NCBI RefSeq assembly: GCF_001697145.1
Contig: NZ_CP012719.1
Location: 592,501-656,500 of the forward strand
DNA: 64,000 nucleotides
Reading direction: 5' to 3'
DNA from: Streptococcus anginosus
GTDB taxonomy: Bacteria; Bacillota; Bacilli; Lactobacillales; Streptococcaceae
A program made the position numbers and the translations under genes. The notes under the pieces are model-generated. The model did not search any database, was not told the DNA's origin, and worked only from the letters and a program-made list of their open reading frames with translations. Below, piece after piece: positions 1 to 8,661 of this stretch (within the stretch, counting starts at the first letter, position 1; every line of letters begins with the position of its first letter).

Positions 1-326
1 CTCGGATCAAACTTGATAAAAAGAGCTTTTTTAGTTTTAGCAAATTGTTTCAAGGAATTCAGGACAAATTGCAGTAATTCCTGATCATGATAATCCATAA
101 TAGGACCGCGAGGAATATAAAGCATAGTCATGCCGAGTGGCAAAGGCTTGATGAGAATGCTAGCAGAAGCCACTAATTGGTCATTCTTGTAAAAACCAAT
201 TCGTTCATTGTCCCAATTATCTTTGACCTTTGCCCAAGAAGCGCTTTGAAGCAAATTGGTTTGAGAACTTGCCTTAACAAAATCATCGTGTTCTTGAGCA
301 GATATTCCGATTTTATAAGTGTACAT
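1..326 (-). CDS. FemAB-family peptidoglycan aminoacyltransferase (partial)
   Basis: The reverse strand is open from an ATG at 326 to the window edge, giving about 108 N-terminal residues beginning MYTYKIGISAQEHDDFVKAS. The stretch LLQSASWAKVKDNW, the motif PLGMTMLYIPRGPIMDY and the run of hydrophobic and basic residues after it are typical of the first domain of FemAB/MurM/MurN proteins, which use aminoacyl-tRNA to add the cross-bridge residues to lipid II at the inner membrane face. The ATG overlaps the stop of the upstream HAD gene by one base (TAATG), so the two are probably translationally coupled. The C-terminal part lies outside the window, so MurM and MurN cannot be told apart. Confidence 0.85.
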   Translation of the reverse strand, partial: MYTYKIGISAQEHDDFVKASSQTNLLQSASWAKVKDNWDNERIGFYKNDQLVASASILIKPLPLGMTMLYIPRGPIMDYHDQELLQFVLNSLKQFAKTKKALFIKFDP

Positions 327-1135
327 TAGTTTAAAACCCACTCTCTAATAGCGTATGCAACACCGGATTCATCGTTTGATTTGGTAATATACTTGGCAAT
401 TTTCTTCAACTCGTCAGTCCCATTTTCCATTACAACAGGATTTCCCACGACTTCTAGCATCGCACGGTCATTTTCTTCATCACCAATCGCCATGGTCTCT
501 TCTTTTGTCAATCCTAATTTTTCTGCTAGATGCATGACCGCTGCCCCTTTGTTGACAGTTTTTTTGACAATTTCTAAGTAAAAAGGTGCAGATTTCACGA
601 GTGTGTACTTGTCGTACAATTTTTTTGGAAGTTTAGCGATTACTTGATCCAAAATTTCTGGTTCGTCAATATACATGATTTTGACAATTTCTTTATCTAC
701 CATTTCTTCTGGAGTGCGGTAGTAGACTGGCATATTGACCAGCCCAGCTTCATAAACGGTGTATTTTCCAATGTTACGATTAGCAGTATAAATACCGTCC
801 TTAGTGATAGCGTGCATGTGAACCCCTAGCTTGCGACTGAGGCATTCGATATCCAGATAATCTTCATAGGACAAAGGTTCTTTGATGTATTCTTCCCCAG
901 TGACTGTATCTTGAACCAGCCCGCCATTGAAGGTAATGACATAATTACCTGGCTCATTTAGATGTAATTCTTCGAGCAAATTTCTCACTCCTGGAATGGG
1001 ACGTCCGGTTGCAATGACAATCTTTACTCCAGCAGCTTTGGCATCTTGTACAGCAGAAAAAACTTCTGGTGTGACTTCTCTTTTGTTGTTTAATAAAGTT
1101 CCGTCAATGTCAACGGCAATTAGTTTAATGTTCAT
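326..1135 (-). CDS. Cof-type HAD-superfamily phosphatase
   Basis: A 269-residue Cof/YidA-like HAD hydrolase, expected to dephosphorylate small phosphorylated metabolites in the cytoplasm. Motif I is VDIDGTLLN near residue 9 (two catalytic Asp), motif II is IATGRP, and motif IV is AIGDEENDRAML, with the C2-type cap between. The frame is open further upstream, but the ATG at 1135 is chosen because the protein then begins MNIKLIAVDIDG, as in the family, and a GGAGAA sequence lies about 9 nt before it. The start overlaps the end of the HD gene by 11 bp, so the three reverse-strand genes (HD, HAD, FemAB) look like one operon. The substrate is not predictable from the sequence. Confidence 0.92.
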   Translation of the reverse strand: MNIKLIAVDIDGTLLNNKREVTPEVFSAVQDAKAAGVKIVIATGRPIPGVRNLLEELHLNEPGNYVITFNGGLVQDTVTGEEYIKEPLSYEDYLDIECLSRKLGVHMHAITKDGIYTANRNIGKYTVYEAGLVNMPVYYRTPEEMVDKEIVKIMYIDEPEILDQVIAKLPKKLYDKYTLVKSAPFYLEIVKKTVNKGAAVMHLAEKLGLTKEETMAIGDEENDRAMLEVVGNPVVMENGTDELKKIAKYITKSNDESGVAYAIREWVLN

Positions 1136-2444
1136 GTTCGTGTGATTCTCCATAAATAAATTGATCGTTTTTGATATACGACAAGAAAGTCTTACTATTT
1201 TCACTAAAAAGTCCAGCTTCTTTTAGCATTTCTTTTGGAAAATAGAAACGGTTGTCGCCATGCCTTGTACCTGCTAATGTTTCGACGATAGGGGATAAAG
1301 TGGATAACTCAGCGAGGCTACCATCCTTTTGGATAATTTCAATCTGAGTGCGTGGTTTTTCGACATCTGGACGATAAAAATCATAAGGCAGATCAAAATT
1401 GCGGTGAATAGCGGTGTAGTAGTCAGGGTCAAAGCCAACTTCTGCAACCAAATCCCGCATAACATTCAGATATTTCTCGTTTTCTTTTGAAAAAATAATG
1501 GATTTAAAGACTTTGCGGTTGATGAAACGCTGTGCCAAGTCAGATAAAATCGTATCAGGGCTTGTCATCCAGATCTGGAAATAAGTATTCATCACGCCGT
1601 CATCCAAAGCAAGATAATCTTTTAAAGTCACTCTTTTTTCAAAGAAAGGAATGAGGTTGGGAGAAGAGAGTGCAAAATAGTCTTTCTGCTTTTCATAGAG
1701 AAATTTTGCTCGCTTGAGCAAGTTTTGCAAGAGCACTTCCATTGCCCGACTAGCAGGGTGAAAATAAACCTGCATATACATCTGGTAGCGACTGACGACA
1801 TAGTCTTCCACGGCATGCATACCATTGCGTTTGAAAGCGATGCCATTTTCAACAGGACAAATAACGCGCAAAATCCGTGTTAAATCAAATTGCCCATAAG
1901 AAGCGCCTGTGTAGTAGGAGTCTCGCAAGAGATAGTCCATGCGATCGACATCAATCTGACTGGAAATGAGCTGCACCACCTGTTTGTTTGGATAGGTGTG
2001 ATTGATAATGCTGGCTACTTTTTCCGGAAAATCAGGCGAAACTTGAATGAGAACTTGGTTAATCTCTGTTTCAGGGTTTGTGATAATCTGGCGTGTAATT
2101 TCCTCGTGGTCAGTATCAAAGAGACGCTCGAAAGTATGTGAATAAGCACCGTGACCTACATCGTGCAAGAGCGCTGTTGCCATGACAAGTAAGCTTTCAT
2201 GACGATCCCAAACCTCTGGATATTTTTCGTCAAATATCTTTGTGATGCGTCTGGAAATTTCGTAGGCTCCAAGACAATGTGAAAAACGGCTGTGCTCGCC
2301 TCCGTGAAAAGTATAGCCGGAAGTTCCTAACTGTTTAATGCGGCGCAGTCGTTGAAATTCTTTGGTGTTTATTAAATCATAGATGACTTGGTGATCCACA
2401 TGAATGTAATTGTGGACGGGATCACGAAATACTTTTTCAATCAT
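1125..2444 (-). CDS. HD-domain dNTP triphosphohydrolase-like protein (YwfO family)
   Basis: A 439-residue HD-domain metal-dependent phosphohydrolase. The H...HD...D site is visible as EHSRFSHCLGAYE near residues 55-65, LLHDVGHGAYSHTFE near residue 100, and QIDVDRMDYLLRDS near residue 175. The family (YwfO/SAMHD1-like) includes dGTPases; the true substrate here is inferred only. The protein is taken to start MIEKVFRDPVHNYIHV, which matches the conserved N-terminus of the family. No Shine-Dalgarno lies before this ATG; instead a strong promoter is immediately upstream, so the mRNA may be leaderless. First gene of a three-gene reverse operon. Confidence 0.9.
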   Translation of the reverse strand: MIEKVFRDPVHNYIHVDHQVIYDLINTKEFQRLRRIKQLGTSGYTFHGGEHSRFSHCLGAYEISRRITKIFDEKYPEVWDRHESLLVMATALLHDVGHGAYSHTFERLFDTDHEEITRQIITNPETEINQVLIQVSPDFPEKVASIINHTYPNKQVVQLISSQIDVDRMDYLLRDSYYTGASYGQFDLTRILRVICPVENGIAFKRNGMHAVEDYVVSRYQMYMQVYFHPASRAMEVLLQNLLKRAKFLYEKQKDYFALSSPNLIPFFEKRVTLKDYLALDDGVMNTYFQIWMTSPDTILSDLAQRFINRKVFKSIIFSKENEKYLNVMRDLVAEVGFDPDYYTAIHRNFDLPYDFYRPDVEKPRTQIEIIQKDGSLAELSTLSPIVETLAGTRHGDNRFYFPKEMLKEAGLFSENSKTFLSYIKNDQFIYGESHEHEH

Positions 2445-2450
2445 GGCTCT

Positions 2451-2479
2451 ATTATACCACATCTCGTCTAGCAGTCCAA
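2451..2479 (-). promoter_or_regulatory. Promoter of the HD-hydrolase operon, apparently leaderless
   Basis: On the reverse strand a -35 box TTGGAC (2474-2479) is followed after 17 bp by an extended -10, TGG TATAAT (-10 at 2451-2456). Only six bases separate the -10 from the ATG at 2444, so transcription should start at or next to the A of the start codon. No SD can fit. Confidence 0.7.
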
Positions 2480-2652
2480 ATAACAAAGTAGTCTATAAAC
2501 TCTTAAAATAGCGATTCAAACTTGCTGTTTTAATTCAAAAATTTTCCCATTCAGAGCTATAGCAAAATAAAAGTATAAGAAAAAATGGAAGAAATATTTT
2601 TGATTTTCTGCTAAAATGAAAAAAGAAATAGGAAGACGAGGAAATTTGAAGA

Positions 2653-3039
2653 GTGAAAATTAGAATCCAAAATCGAATTCAAATAGATGAGCAAGTAGAG
2701 CAAATTGACCAAAGTTACGATGTAGATTGGACTCAAAAAGGCGCTTATCATTATTTATTGTTTAAAAATGAAGAAGGAGAGAAGGTTGTGCTGAAGTTTC
2801 ATGATGAAGAACTGGTCATGACACGCTTCTCTACTCCTAAATCCTTGATGCGATTTATCAAAGGGGGAGAAGCTTTGGTTGGGATTCCGACACCAATAGG
2901 CATGCAGCAATTTATCACGAAAACAAGTTATTACCAAGTTGATTTGAAAAAGCAGACACTTGAGCTTCATTATCAATTGAGAACGCCTGACGGCGAGCGA
3001 ACTTTTGCGGATTATCAAATGGAAATTTCGTGGAGATAG
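2653..3039 (+). CDS. DUF1934 family protein (YwiB-like, calycin fold)
   Basis: A 128-residue soluble protein without signal peptide or membrane segment. It has the DUF1934 pattern: an N-terminal beta strand MKIRIQNRIQ, a central KVVLKFHDEELVMTRFS segment and a C-terminal beta-rich LELHYQLRT...YQMEISWR. The family is predicted to form a lipocalin-like barrel; no function is established that can be read here. The start is a GTG at 2653; a GAGG lies about 13 nt upstream, so initiation signals are moderate. It is separated from the divergent HD operon by about 200 bp of AT-rich sequence containing both promoters. Confidence 0.8.
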   Translation: MKIRIQNRIQIDEQVEQIDQSYDVDWTQKGAYHYLLFKNEEGEKVVLKFHDEELVMTRFSTPKSLMRFIKGGEALVGIPTPIGMQQFITKTSYYQVDLKKQTLELHYQLRTPDGERTFADYQMEISWR

Positions 3040-3045
3040 AAAGAT

Positions 3046-3222
3046 ATGAAAAGAAACCTTCCTAGTTGAGTGATGACGGCTATTTTCATTATCAGCAGAT
3101 TTATTTGGTTTTTTCTAACGAGAGGCGATAGGCTCTTTGACCTAGCAGGGACAATCATCATAGCCATTATTTTATTCATCTCGTCTTATTATTTGTTTGG
3201 TAAAAAAATAGATAAAAATTGA
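3046..3222 (+). pseudogene. Small membrane protein ORF with an in-frame TGA
   Basis: A 58-codon frame from ATG 3046 to TGA 3220-3222 contains a TGA at codon 8 (3067-3069). A Trp codon (TGG) there would give a continuous small protein with two hydrophobic stretches (MTAIFIISRFIWFFL, and AGTIIIAIILFISSYYLF) and a basic tail. GGAGAT precedes the ATG at suitable spacing. Either the gene is broken by TGG to TGA, or translation restarts at GTG 3070 or ATG 3073 just after the stop, giving about 50 residues. It lies 6 bp after DUF1934 and ends at the promoter of the riboswitch. I do not recognise the family. Confidence 0.45.
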
Positions 3223-3234
3223 ACTTTTTTTTGC

Positions 3235-3262
3235 TTGAAAAAATTGAAGAATTTGGTATAAT
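3235..3262 (+). promoter_or_regulatory. Promoter of the Mn riboswitch-ATPase unit
   Basis: A TTGAAA (3235-3240), 16 bp spacer and TATAAT (3257-3262) precede the riboswitch aptamer by about ten bases. Confidence 0.7.
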
Positions 3263-3271
3263 AAAAACACT

Positions 3272-3380
3272 CAAGGGAGTAGCTAGCGGGATATCCGTTA
3301 CAAGGTCGTCAATACGAAAGCAATTTCCGGCCTTGTATGAAACAGCGAGACTTGTTGCAATAAACAGGTCTCTTTTTGTT
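3272..3380 (+). promoter_or_regulatory. yybP-ykoY manganese riboswitch with terminator
   Basis: The leader has the hallmarks of the yybP-ykoY class: a closing stem CAAGG (3272-3276) with CCTTG (3331-3335), the 5' loop GGGAGTAGC, and the second conserved loop GTCGTCAATACGAAAG followed by CCGGCC. The class binds Mn2+ at the junction of the two loops and turns expression on. Downstream is a rho-independent terminator with stem GAGACTTGTT (3347-3356) and AACAGGTCTC (3363-3372) followed by a T run. The stem can be sequestered when the aptamer folds differently, so control is most likely by transcription termination. Confidence 0.88.
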
Positions 3381-3410
3381 TGTCAAAAAGGGATCAAAGG
3401 AGGAAATAGT

Positions 3411-6104
3411 TTGTCAAAAGAACAAAAACGCCAAGCGTTTTATACGCAAGGTTCGGAGGAAGTTTTAAAAAATTTAGAAACTTCTGAACAAGGTTTATCA
3501 AGCAATGAAGCCGCTAAGCGTTTAGATGAATACGGACGCAATGAACTGGATGAGGGAGAGAAAAAATCCCTTCTGATGAAATTCGTTGAGCAATTTAAGG
3601 ATTTGATGATTCTTATTTTGCTGATTGCGGCTATTCTTTCGGTTGTGACTTCAGGTGGTGAAGATATTGCGGATGCCATTATTATTTTAGCCGTTGTCAT
3701 CATTAACGCTATTTTTGGAGTTTACCAAGAAGGAAAGGCAGAAGAAGCGATTGAAGCGCTCAAATCCATGTCTAGTCCTGCTGCGCGCGTGCTGCGTGAC
3801 GGACATGTGACAGAAATAGACTCAAAAGAGCTAGTTCTTGGCGACATCGTTATGCTTGAAGCAGGGGATGTGGTTCCTGCCGACATGCGTCTTTTAGAAG
3901 CAAATTCTTTAAAAATCGAAGAAGCAGCTCTGACTGGTGAATCCGTTCCAGTTGAAAAACATTTGACTGTTGATGTAGCTGCTGATGCAGGTATTGGCGA
4001 CCGCATCAATATGGCTTTCCAAAATTCAAACGTTACATATGGACGTGGAATGGGTGTCGTTGTCAATACAGGTATGTTTACAGAAGTCGGTCATATTGCT
4101 GGTATGCTCCAAAATGCTGATGAAACAGATACCCCACTCAAGCAAAATCTAAATGGTCTTTCAAAAGTGCTGACCTATGCGATTTTAATCATTGCAGCAA
4201 TCACTTTTGTGGTCGGCGTATTCGTTCAAGGAAAAGACCCGCTGGGCGAATTGATGACATCAGTCGCACTTGCTGTGGCAGCAATTCCAGAAGGACTTCC
4301 TGCTATTGTGACCATTGTATTGGCACTTGGCACACAAGTTTTGGCGAAGAGAAATTCCATTGTTAGAAAGCTTCCTGCAGTTGAGACGCTTGGTTCGACT
4401 GAAATTATTGCTTCTGATAAGACGGGGACCTTGACCATGAACAAGATGACGGTTGAAAAAGTCTTTTATGACGGCAGTTTGCATGAAGCAAAACAAGATA
4501 TTGACCTTGGACTCGACTTACCGTTGCTACGTTCCGTTGTACTTGCTAATGATACTAAAATTGACCAAGACGGGAAACTCATTGGTGACCCAACAGAAAC
4601 AGCCTTTGTTCAGTATGCACTTGATAAAGGGTATGATGTTAAAGCTTTCTTAGAGAAATATCCTCGTGTCGCAGAATTGCCATTTGATTCTGATCGTAAG
4701 CTTATGTCAACCATTCATCCTTTGCCAGATGGTAAATTCTTGGTTGCTGTAAAAGGTGCGCCAGATCAACTTTTAAAACGTTGTGTGGCTCGTGACAAGG
4801 CAGGCGATATTGCGCCGATTGATGAGGCAACGACTCAGTTAATTAAGGAAAATAACTCAGGTATGGCCCATCAGGCTTTGCGTGTTTTAGCTGGTGCCTA
4901 TAAAATTATTGATGACATTCCAGAAAACTTAACGTCTGAAAATCTTGAAAATGATTTAATATTCACAGGTATGATTGGAATGATTGACCCTGAACGCCCA
5001 GAAGCTGCTGAAGCTGTTCGAGTGGCTAAAGAAGCAGGTATTCGTCCAATTATGATTACAGGTGACCACCAAGACACAGCGGAGGCTATTGCTAAACGCC
5101 TTGGAATTATCAATGATGATAGTAAAGACCATGTCATGACTGGTGCTGAGCTTAACGAATTGTCAGACGAAGAGTTTGAAAAAGTTGTTGGTCAATATTC
5201 TGTCTATGCGCGTGTATCTCCTGAGCATAAGGTGCGAATTGTCAAAGCTTGGCAACGTCAAGGTAAGGTGGTTGCTATGACAGGTGACGGTGTAAATGAT
5301 GCACCAGCCTTGAAGACAGCCGATATCGGTATCGGAATGGGGATTACAGGTACAGAAGTGTCGAAAGGTGCTTCTGACATGATTCTGGCTGACGATAATT
5401 TTGCAACGATTATCGTGGCTGTTGAGGAAGGACGTAAAGTCTTCTCTAACATTCAAAAGACCATTCAATATTTGCTTTCAGCCAATACAGCAGAAGTGTT
5501 GACGATTTTCCTTGCAACTCTTTTGGGCTGGGATGTGCTGCAGCCGGTTCATCTTCTCTGGATTAACCTTGTGACAGATACTTTCCCAGCTATTGCTCTG
5601 GGGGTTGAACCTGCTGAGCCAGGTGTGATGACTCATAAACCGCGTGGTCGTAAGTCTAGCTTCTTCTCAGGTGGCATCATGAGTTCGATTATTTATCAAG
5701 GGCTTTTGCAAGGTGCTTTGGTACTCGGTGTTTATGCTTATGCTTTGATGAATCCTGTCCATGTTGGTAACATGAGAGCCATTCATGCGGATGCATTGAC
5801 CATGTCTTTTGCAACGCTTGGACTAATCCAGCTTTTCCATGCCTTTAATGTAAAATCTGTTTATCAATCACTTCTAACAGTTGGGCCATTCAAATCTAAA
5901 ACTTTCAACTGGTCTATTCTTGTTTCATTCATTTTATTGGCTTCTACCATTTTGGTTGAGCCACTAGAAGGAATTTTCCATGTAACAAAATTAGACTTTT
6001 CACAATGGGCAGCCGTTCTCATTGGAAGTTTCTCCATGATTATCATTGTGGAAATTGTCAAATTTGTTCAACGTAAATTAGGAATGGATAAAAATGCCAT
6101 TTAA
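3411..6104 (+). CDS. mgtA: P2A-type cation-exporting ATPase, Mn2+/Ca2+ (MgtA/PacL type)
   Basis: An 897-residue P-type ATPase of the SERCA/PMR1 group that exports divalent cations. It has the actuator motif LTGESVPV, the ion-site helix AIPEGLPAIVTIVLALG, the phosphorylation motif SDKTGTLTMNK, the nucleotide-domain motif VAVKGAPDQL, the hinge MTGDGVNDAPALK and about ten hydrophobic helices, six of them C-terminal. The start is a TTG at 3411 with AAAGGAGG 7 nt upstream; the upstream open frame runs through the riboswitch and is not coding. In S. pneumoniae a homologous ATPase behind the same Mn2+ riboswitch protects against Mn2+ excess; that role is inferred here from the shared leader. Single-gene unit ending in a terminator. 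Confidence 0.93.
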   Translation: MSKEQKRQAFYTQGSEEVLKNLETSEQGLSSNEAAKRLDEYGRNELDEGEKKSLLMKFVEQFKDLMILILLIAAILSVVTSGGEDIADAIIILAVVIINAIFGVYQEGKAEEAIEALKSMSSPAARVLRDGHVTEIDSKELVLGDIVMLEAGDVVPADMRLLEANSLKIEEAALTGESVPVEKHLTVDVAADAGIGDRINMAFQNSNVTYGRGMGVVVNTGMFTEVGHIAGMLQNADETDTPLKQNLNGLSKVLTYAILIIAAITFVVGVFVQGKDPLGELMTSVALAVAAIPEGLPAIVTIVLALGTQVLAKRNSIVRKLPAVETLGSTEIIASDKTGTLTMNKMTVEKVFYDGSLHEAKQDIDLGLDLPLLRSVVLANDTKIDQDGKLIGDPTETAFVQYALDKGYDVKAFLEKYPRVAELPFDSDRKLMSTIHPLPDGKFLVAVKGAPDQLLKRCVARDKAGDIAPIDEATTQLIKENNSGMAHQALRVLAGAYKIIDDIPENLTSENLENDLIFTGMIGMIDPERPEAAEAVRVAKEAGIRPIMITGDHQDTAEAIAKRLGIINDDSKDHVMTGAELNELSDEEFEKVVGQYSVYARVSPEHKVRIVKAWQRQGKVVAMTGDGVNDAPALKTADIGIGMGITGTEVSKGASDMILADDNFATIIVAVEEGRKVFSNIQKTIQYLLSANTAEVLTIFLATLLGWDVLQPVHLLWINLVTDTFPAIALGVEPAEPGVMTHKPRGRKSSFFSGGIMSSIIYQGLLQGALVLGVYAYALMNPVHVGNMRAIHADALTMSFATLGLIQLFHAFNVKSVYQSLLTVGPFKSKTFNWSILVSFILLASTILVEPLEGIFHVTKLDFSQWAAVLIGSFSMIIIVEIVKFVQRKLGMDKNAI

Positions 6105-6109
6105 GACAG

Positions 6110-6136
6110 AAAAGTCATCTTCGGGTGGCTTTTTTA
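6110..6136 (+). terminator. Terminator after the P-type ATPase
   Basis: A 9-bp stem AAAGTCATC / GGTGGCTTT closed by a TTCG tetraloop and followed by a T run lies just after the stop codon. Confidence 0.85.
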
Positions 6137-6188
6137 TTGTCAAAGTATAATAAAAAATTGCCGTGAATACGACAATTTTGAGTACTTA

Positions 6189-6479
6189 TTATAAGCTATA
6201 AATACGGACATCTGGATCTTGTTTCCAAAGTGGTTGAAGTCCAACAAAAACATCATTTTTGAACATATCACTTTGTAGATATTTTTGAGCGTGCTCAACA
6301 GAGTCAAAACCATGTAAAACTTGCACATCTTCTGTGCGAATAAGTAAGTTCTTGCTCACAGCCCCTTCGATAGTATCTAGAAATGGTTTGCGATAGTCAT
6401 TATAAACTTTCGCTGCGGCGGGACGGTTTTCATCCGAAATATCTAGAGTGATTTGTAAATGTGCTTTAACTTGAGACAT
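6189..6479 (-). CDS. Small antibiotic-biosynthesis-monooxygenase-like (ABM) protein
   Basis: A 96-residue ferredoxin-like alpha+beta barrel protein. The pattern VKAHLQITLDISDENRPAA...AVSKNLLIRTEDVQVLHGFDSVEHAQKYLQSD...DPDVRIYSL matches the dimeric ABM/YdhR-like family, whose members include small cofactor-free oxygenases and many proteins of unknown role. AAGGAG occurs upstream of the ATG at 6479. It is transcribed away from an HxlR-type regulator gene that is now broken; in many genomes an HxlR regulator controls a divergently placed redox gene, so this was probably its target. Confidence 0.65.
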   Translation of the reverse strand: MSQVKAHLQITLDISDENRPAAAKVYNDYRKPFLDTIEGAVSKNLLIRTEDVQVLHGFDSVEHAQKYLQSDMFKNDVFVGLQPLWKQDPDVRIYSL

Positions 6480-6597
6480 AGTATTAAGTCTCCTTGTCTC
6501 CTTTCCTTTTATTTGAATTTATTATAAAATAGTGCTATTTTAAATGCAATACGTTACCAAATTAGTGAGTAACTAACTATTTTGTAAGGAGGCAGAT

Positions 6598-6999
6598 ATG
6601 TATCAACGAAAAATCGAAAGAAAACTCCGCTGTCCATTAGAGTATGGGTTAGATATCTTTTGAGGAAAATGGAATTCGCGCATTATTTGTATTCTTTTTA
6701 TCAAAGGTTCATTGCGCTATAATGAACTAAAAGCAGAAATGCTAGATATTACAGATACTGTTCTCTCTAGAACTTTGAAAGAATTAATGCAAAATAATAT
6801 GGTGGAAAGACGACAATATAATAAAATTCCTATGCGCGTTACTTATTAGTTGACAGAAAAAGCAGAGCCTGTGATACCAATTTTTGAAATGATATGTCAA
6901 TGGTCAAAAAAGTATTTAGCGCCTGATGATATTAATAATAGTATTTGTGGACAGTTTCCTAAACAGGATGGTGAGTTCTTCATCTTAGCCGAGGAATAA
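6598..6999 (+). pseudogene. HxlR-family transcriptional regulator, broken by two stop codons
   Basis: From ATG 6598 (AAGGAGG 7 nt upstream) the frame gives a recognisable HxlR winged-helix protein: CPLEYGLDIF, then GKWNSRIICILFIKGSLRYNEL, then SRTLKELMQNNMVERRQYN, IPMRVTY and LTEKAEPVIPIFEMICQWSKKY. It is interrupted by TGA after DIF (6661-6663, where the family has Gly: GGKW) and by TAG after VTY (where the family usually has Glu). All other positions stay in frame to a TAA at 6997. Two nonsense changes with no frameshift suggest recent inactivation by point mutation. The target promoter between it and the divergent ABM gene contains GTTAC/GTAAC inverted repeats near 6552-6572. Confidence 0.85.
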
Positions 7000-7000
7000 A

Positions 7001-7801
7001 ATGGTAAGAAAAAAAGATAGTTTACAGCAGAAGTTACTTGATAATCAAGTGCGTTATGAAAGGGAAGAAATTCTTTGGATGTTAGATTATATCGGTCATC
7101 CTGATTATAAAATACGAGATGAGTTGATTTTCGTTACTCTAGCTAGAGCCATACAAGAACAACTATTTACAAAGGAACAGTTTGATTTTGTAGCGATTGA
7201 GGCTCTAAAACGACAAGGACTCTTGTATAAAAAAGAAGAGGTTGGTCAAGCGACTCTGACTCGATCTTTTACGGCTTTATTATTAGCTAATTTGCTAAAT
7301 GCGGATGCTAAGAAAAATTCACTTTATTTTAAAAGACTTTCTAGTCAGCAAAGAATGGCTCTATTTGAACAAGGAATGTCTTATTTGCTGTATGAAAATG
7401 ATAGGACTGGCTATTCTGAAGAATATGGTTGGGTGCATGCCTTTGCTCATGGTGCAGATCTTTTAGTTGAGATTATTTGTCACCCAGATTTTCCTATAAC
7501 ACGAGTAAATGAAGTTCTACAAGTATTAGAAAAGATTTTTAAAAGAGTGAATTGGCGTTTTATCAGTGATGAGGACTGGCGTTTGGCACGAGTCATCTAT
7601 CAGGCTGTTTTAAATGATAGACTCTCACAAACCAGAGTTGCAGCTTGGTTAACTTCACTTGACTTTCCACTAGAAAACTCAACAGACTTTTTGCAATTTT
7701 CTAATGCTCGTTCGTGCTTGTTAGAAGTTTATCTTCAGTTAGACAAAGAAAAAGCTCTCTCAGACGAGCTAAGAGAAGCTATTCAGTTGTTTTCGTACTA
7801 A
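7001..7801 (+). CDS. DUF2785 domain protein
   Basis: A 266-residue all-helical soluble protein with the DUF2785 signature GWVHAFAHGADLLVEI near residue 145 and LTRSFTALLLANLL near residue 88. No signal peptide or membrane helix. The ATG at 7001 follows the stop of the broken HxlR gene by one base, so it may once have been co-transcribed with it. The 3' end overlaps the convergent metallophosphoesterase gene by four bases, and no terminator lies between them. Function unknown. Confidence 0.75.
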   Translation: MVRKKDSLQQKLLDNQVRYEREEILWMLDYIGHPDYKIRDELIFVTLARAIQEQLFTKEQFDFVAIEALKRQGLLYKKEEVGQATLTRSFTALLLANLLNADAKKNSLYFKRLSSQQRMALFEQGMSYLLYENDRTGYSEEYGWVHAFAHGADLLVEIICHPDFPITRVNEVLQVLEKIFKRVNWRFISDEDWRLARVIYQAVLNDRLSQTRVAAWLTSLDFPLENSTDFLQFSNARSCLLEVYLQLDKEKALSDELREAIQLFSY

Positions 7802-8655
7802 ATATCAAAAATGATAAGGGCATCTTCTAGTTCTTTTTGGAGGTGCTTTTTCTTATATGATTGGAAAAGAGATAAGTCTTTTACTGCATTATAGCGTTTG
7901 TGGAGACGGTACATTTGAGATATTTTGTATTGAGGATAATCCTCGAAGAATTGTTGGGTCAACTGCCATTTGCGGATGTAACCAAGAGGTCTTGTATGAT
8001 AGCAGACACCGTCAATCATTCGAGCGGAGTGGCGGTGGTGAAGATGACCAAAGACAACATCTTTCACACCATATTTGACAAAGAGATTATGAAAGGCTTG
8101 ACTGCCCAGAAAAGCATTAAAGCGCTGAAAATAAGGGTGATTGTAAAGAAAATCTTTGTGAGGAACAAAATGCATAGCTAGGATAATAGGACCATTCAGA
8201 GAAGTCAAAATTCTCTCAAGTTGTTCTAGGGTCTGTTGAGTGAGTATAGGGTCATCAGTGTTGCGGTTCAATCGTCTATCAAACCAGAAAAATTGCTTAG
8301 TTCGTTTGTGTTCTTCAGGTGTTTTTTCGGGAACGAAGCCATAGTCATACCAACCTGCTAGGCTAATAAACTGAGTCTGTCCAAATGATTGTACATTGAA
8401 ATTGTGCTGTTGAATGTCGTCTTCTGTCATTCCTAGCATGTCATGATTGCCTAAATTGTAAGAAACGGAGAAGGATTTTTTGAGTTTTTGTAAAAAAGGT
8501 AAACTAATATGCTCAAAGTCATTAGATAGATCCCCTGCAAAGTGAATGTGGTCAACTTTTTTCTTTTTTAGTAAATCAATCAAAATGGTGATGTCTTCAT
8601 CGGTAAATTGGTTTGAATCCAAATGAAGATCGCTCATAAATGCTAAATTTGTCAT
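7798..8655 (-). CDS. Calcineurin-like metallophosphoesterase
   Basis: A 285-residue metallophosphoesterase with the full metal-ligand set: FMSDLHLD (residues 6-13), FAGDLSND, YNLGNHDMLG, LAMHFVPH and VVFGHLHHRHS. It probably cleaves a phosphodiester or phosphomonoester in the cytoplasm; the substrate is unknown. The ATG at 8655 is chosen because the protein then begins MTNLAFMSDLH, as is normal for this family. The -10 element lies only six bases upstream, see the promoter entry. The frame is open further 5' but that part overlaps the promoter. Confidence 0.85.
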   Translation of the reverse strand: MTNLAFMSDLHLDSNQFTDEDITILIDLLKKKKVDHIHFAGDLSNDFEHISLPFLQKLKKSFSVSYNLGNHDMLGMTEDDIQQHNFNVQSFGQTQFISLAGWYDYGFVPEKTPEEHKRTKQFFWFDRRLNRNTDDPILTQQTLEQLERILTSLNGPIILAMHFVPHKDFLYNHPYFQRFNAFLGSQAFHNLFVKYGVKDVVFGHLHHRHSARMIDGVCYHTRPLGYIRKWQLTQQFFEDYPQYKISQMYRLHKRYNAVKDLSLFQSYKKKHLQKELEDALIIFDI

Positions 8656-8661
8656 GCTCCT

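Noticed and set aside
3219..3410. N-terminal extension of the P-type ATPase (64 codons)
   Set aside because: It runs through the Mn2+ aptamer and terminator; the TTG at 3411 has a perfect SD and starts the family N-terminus.
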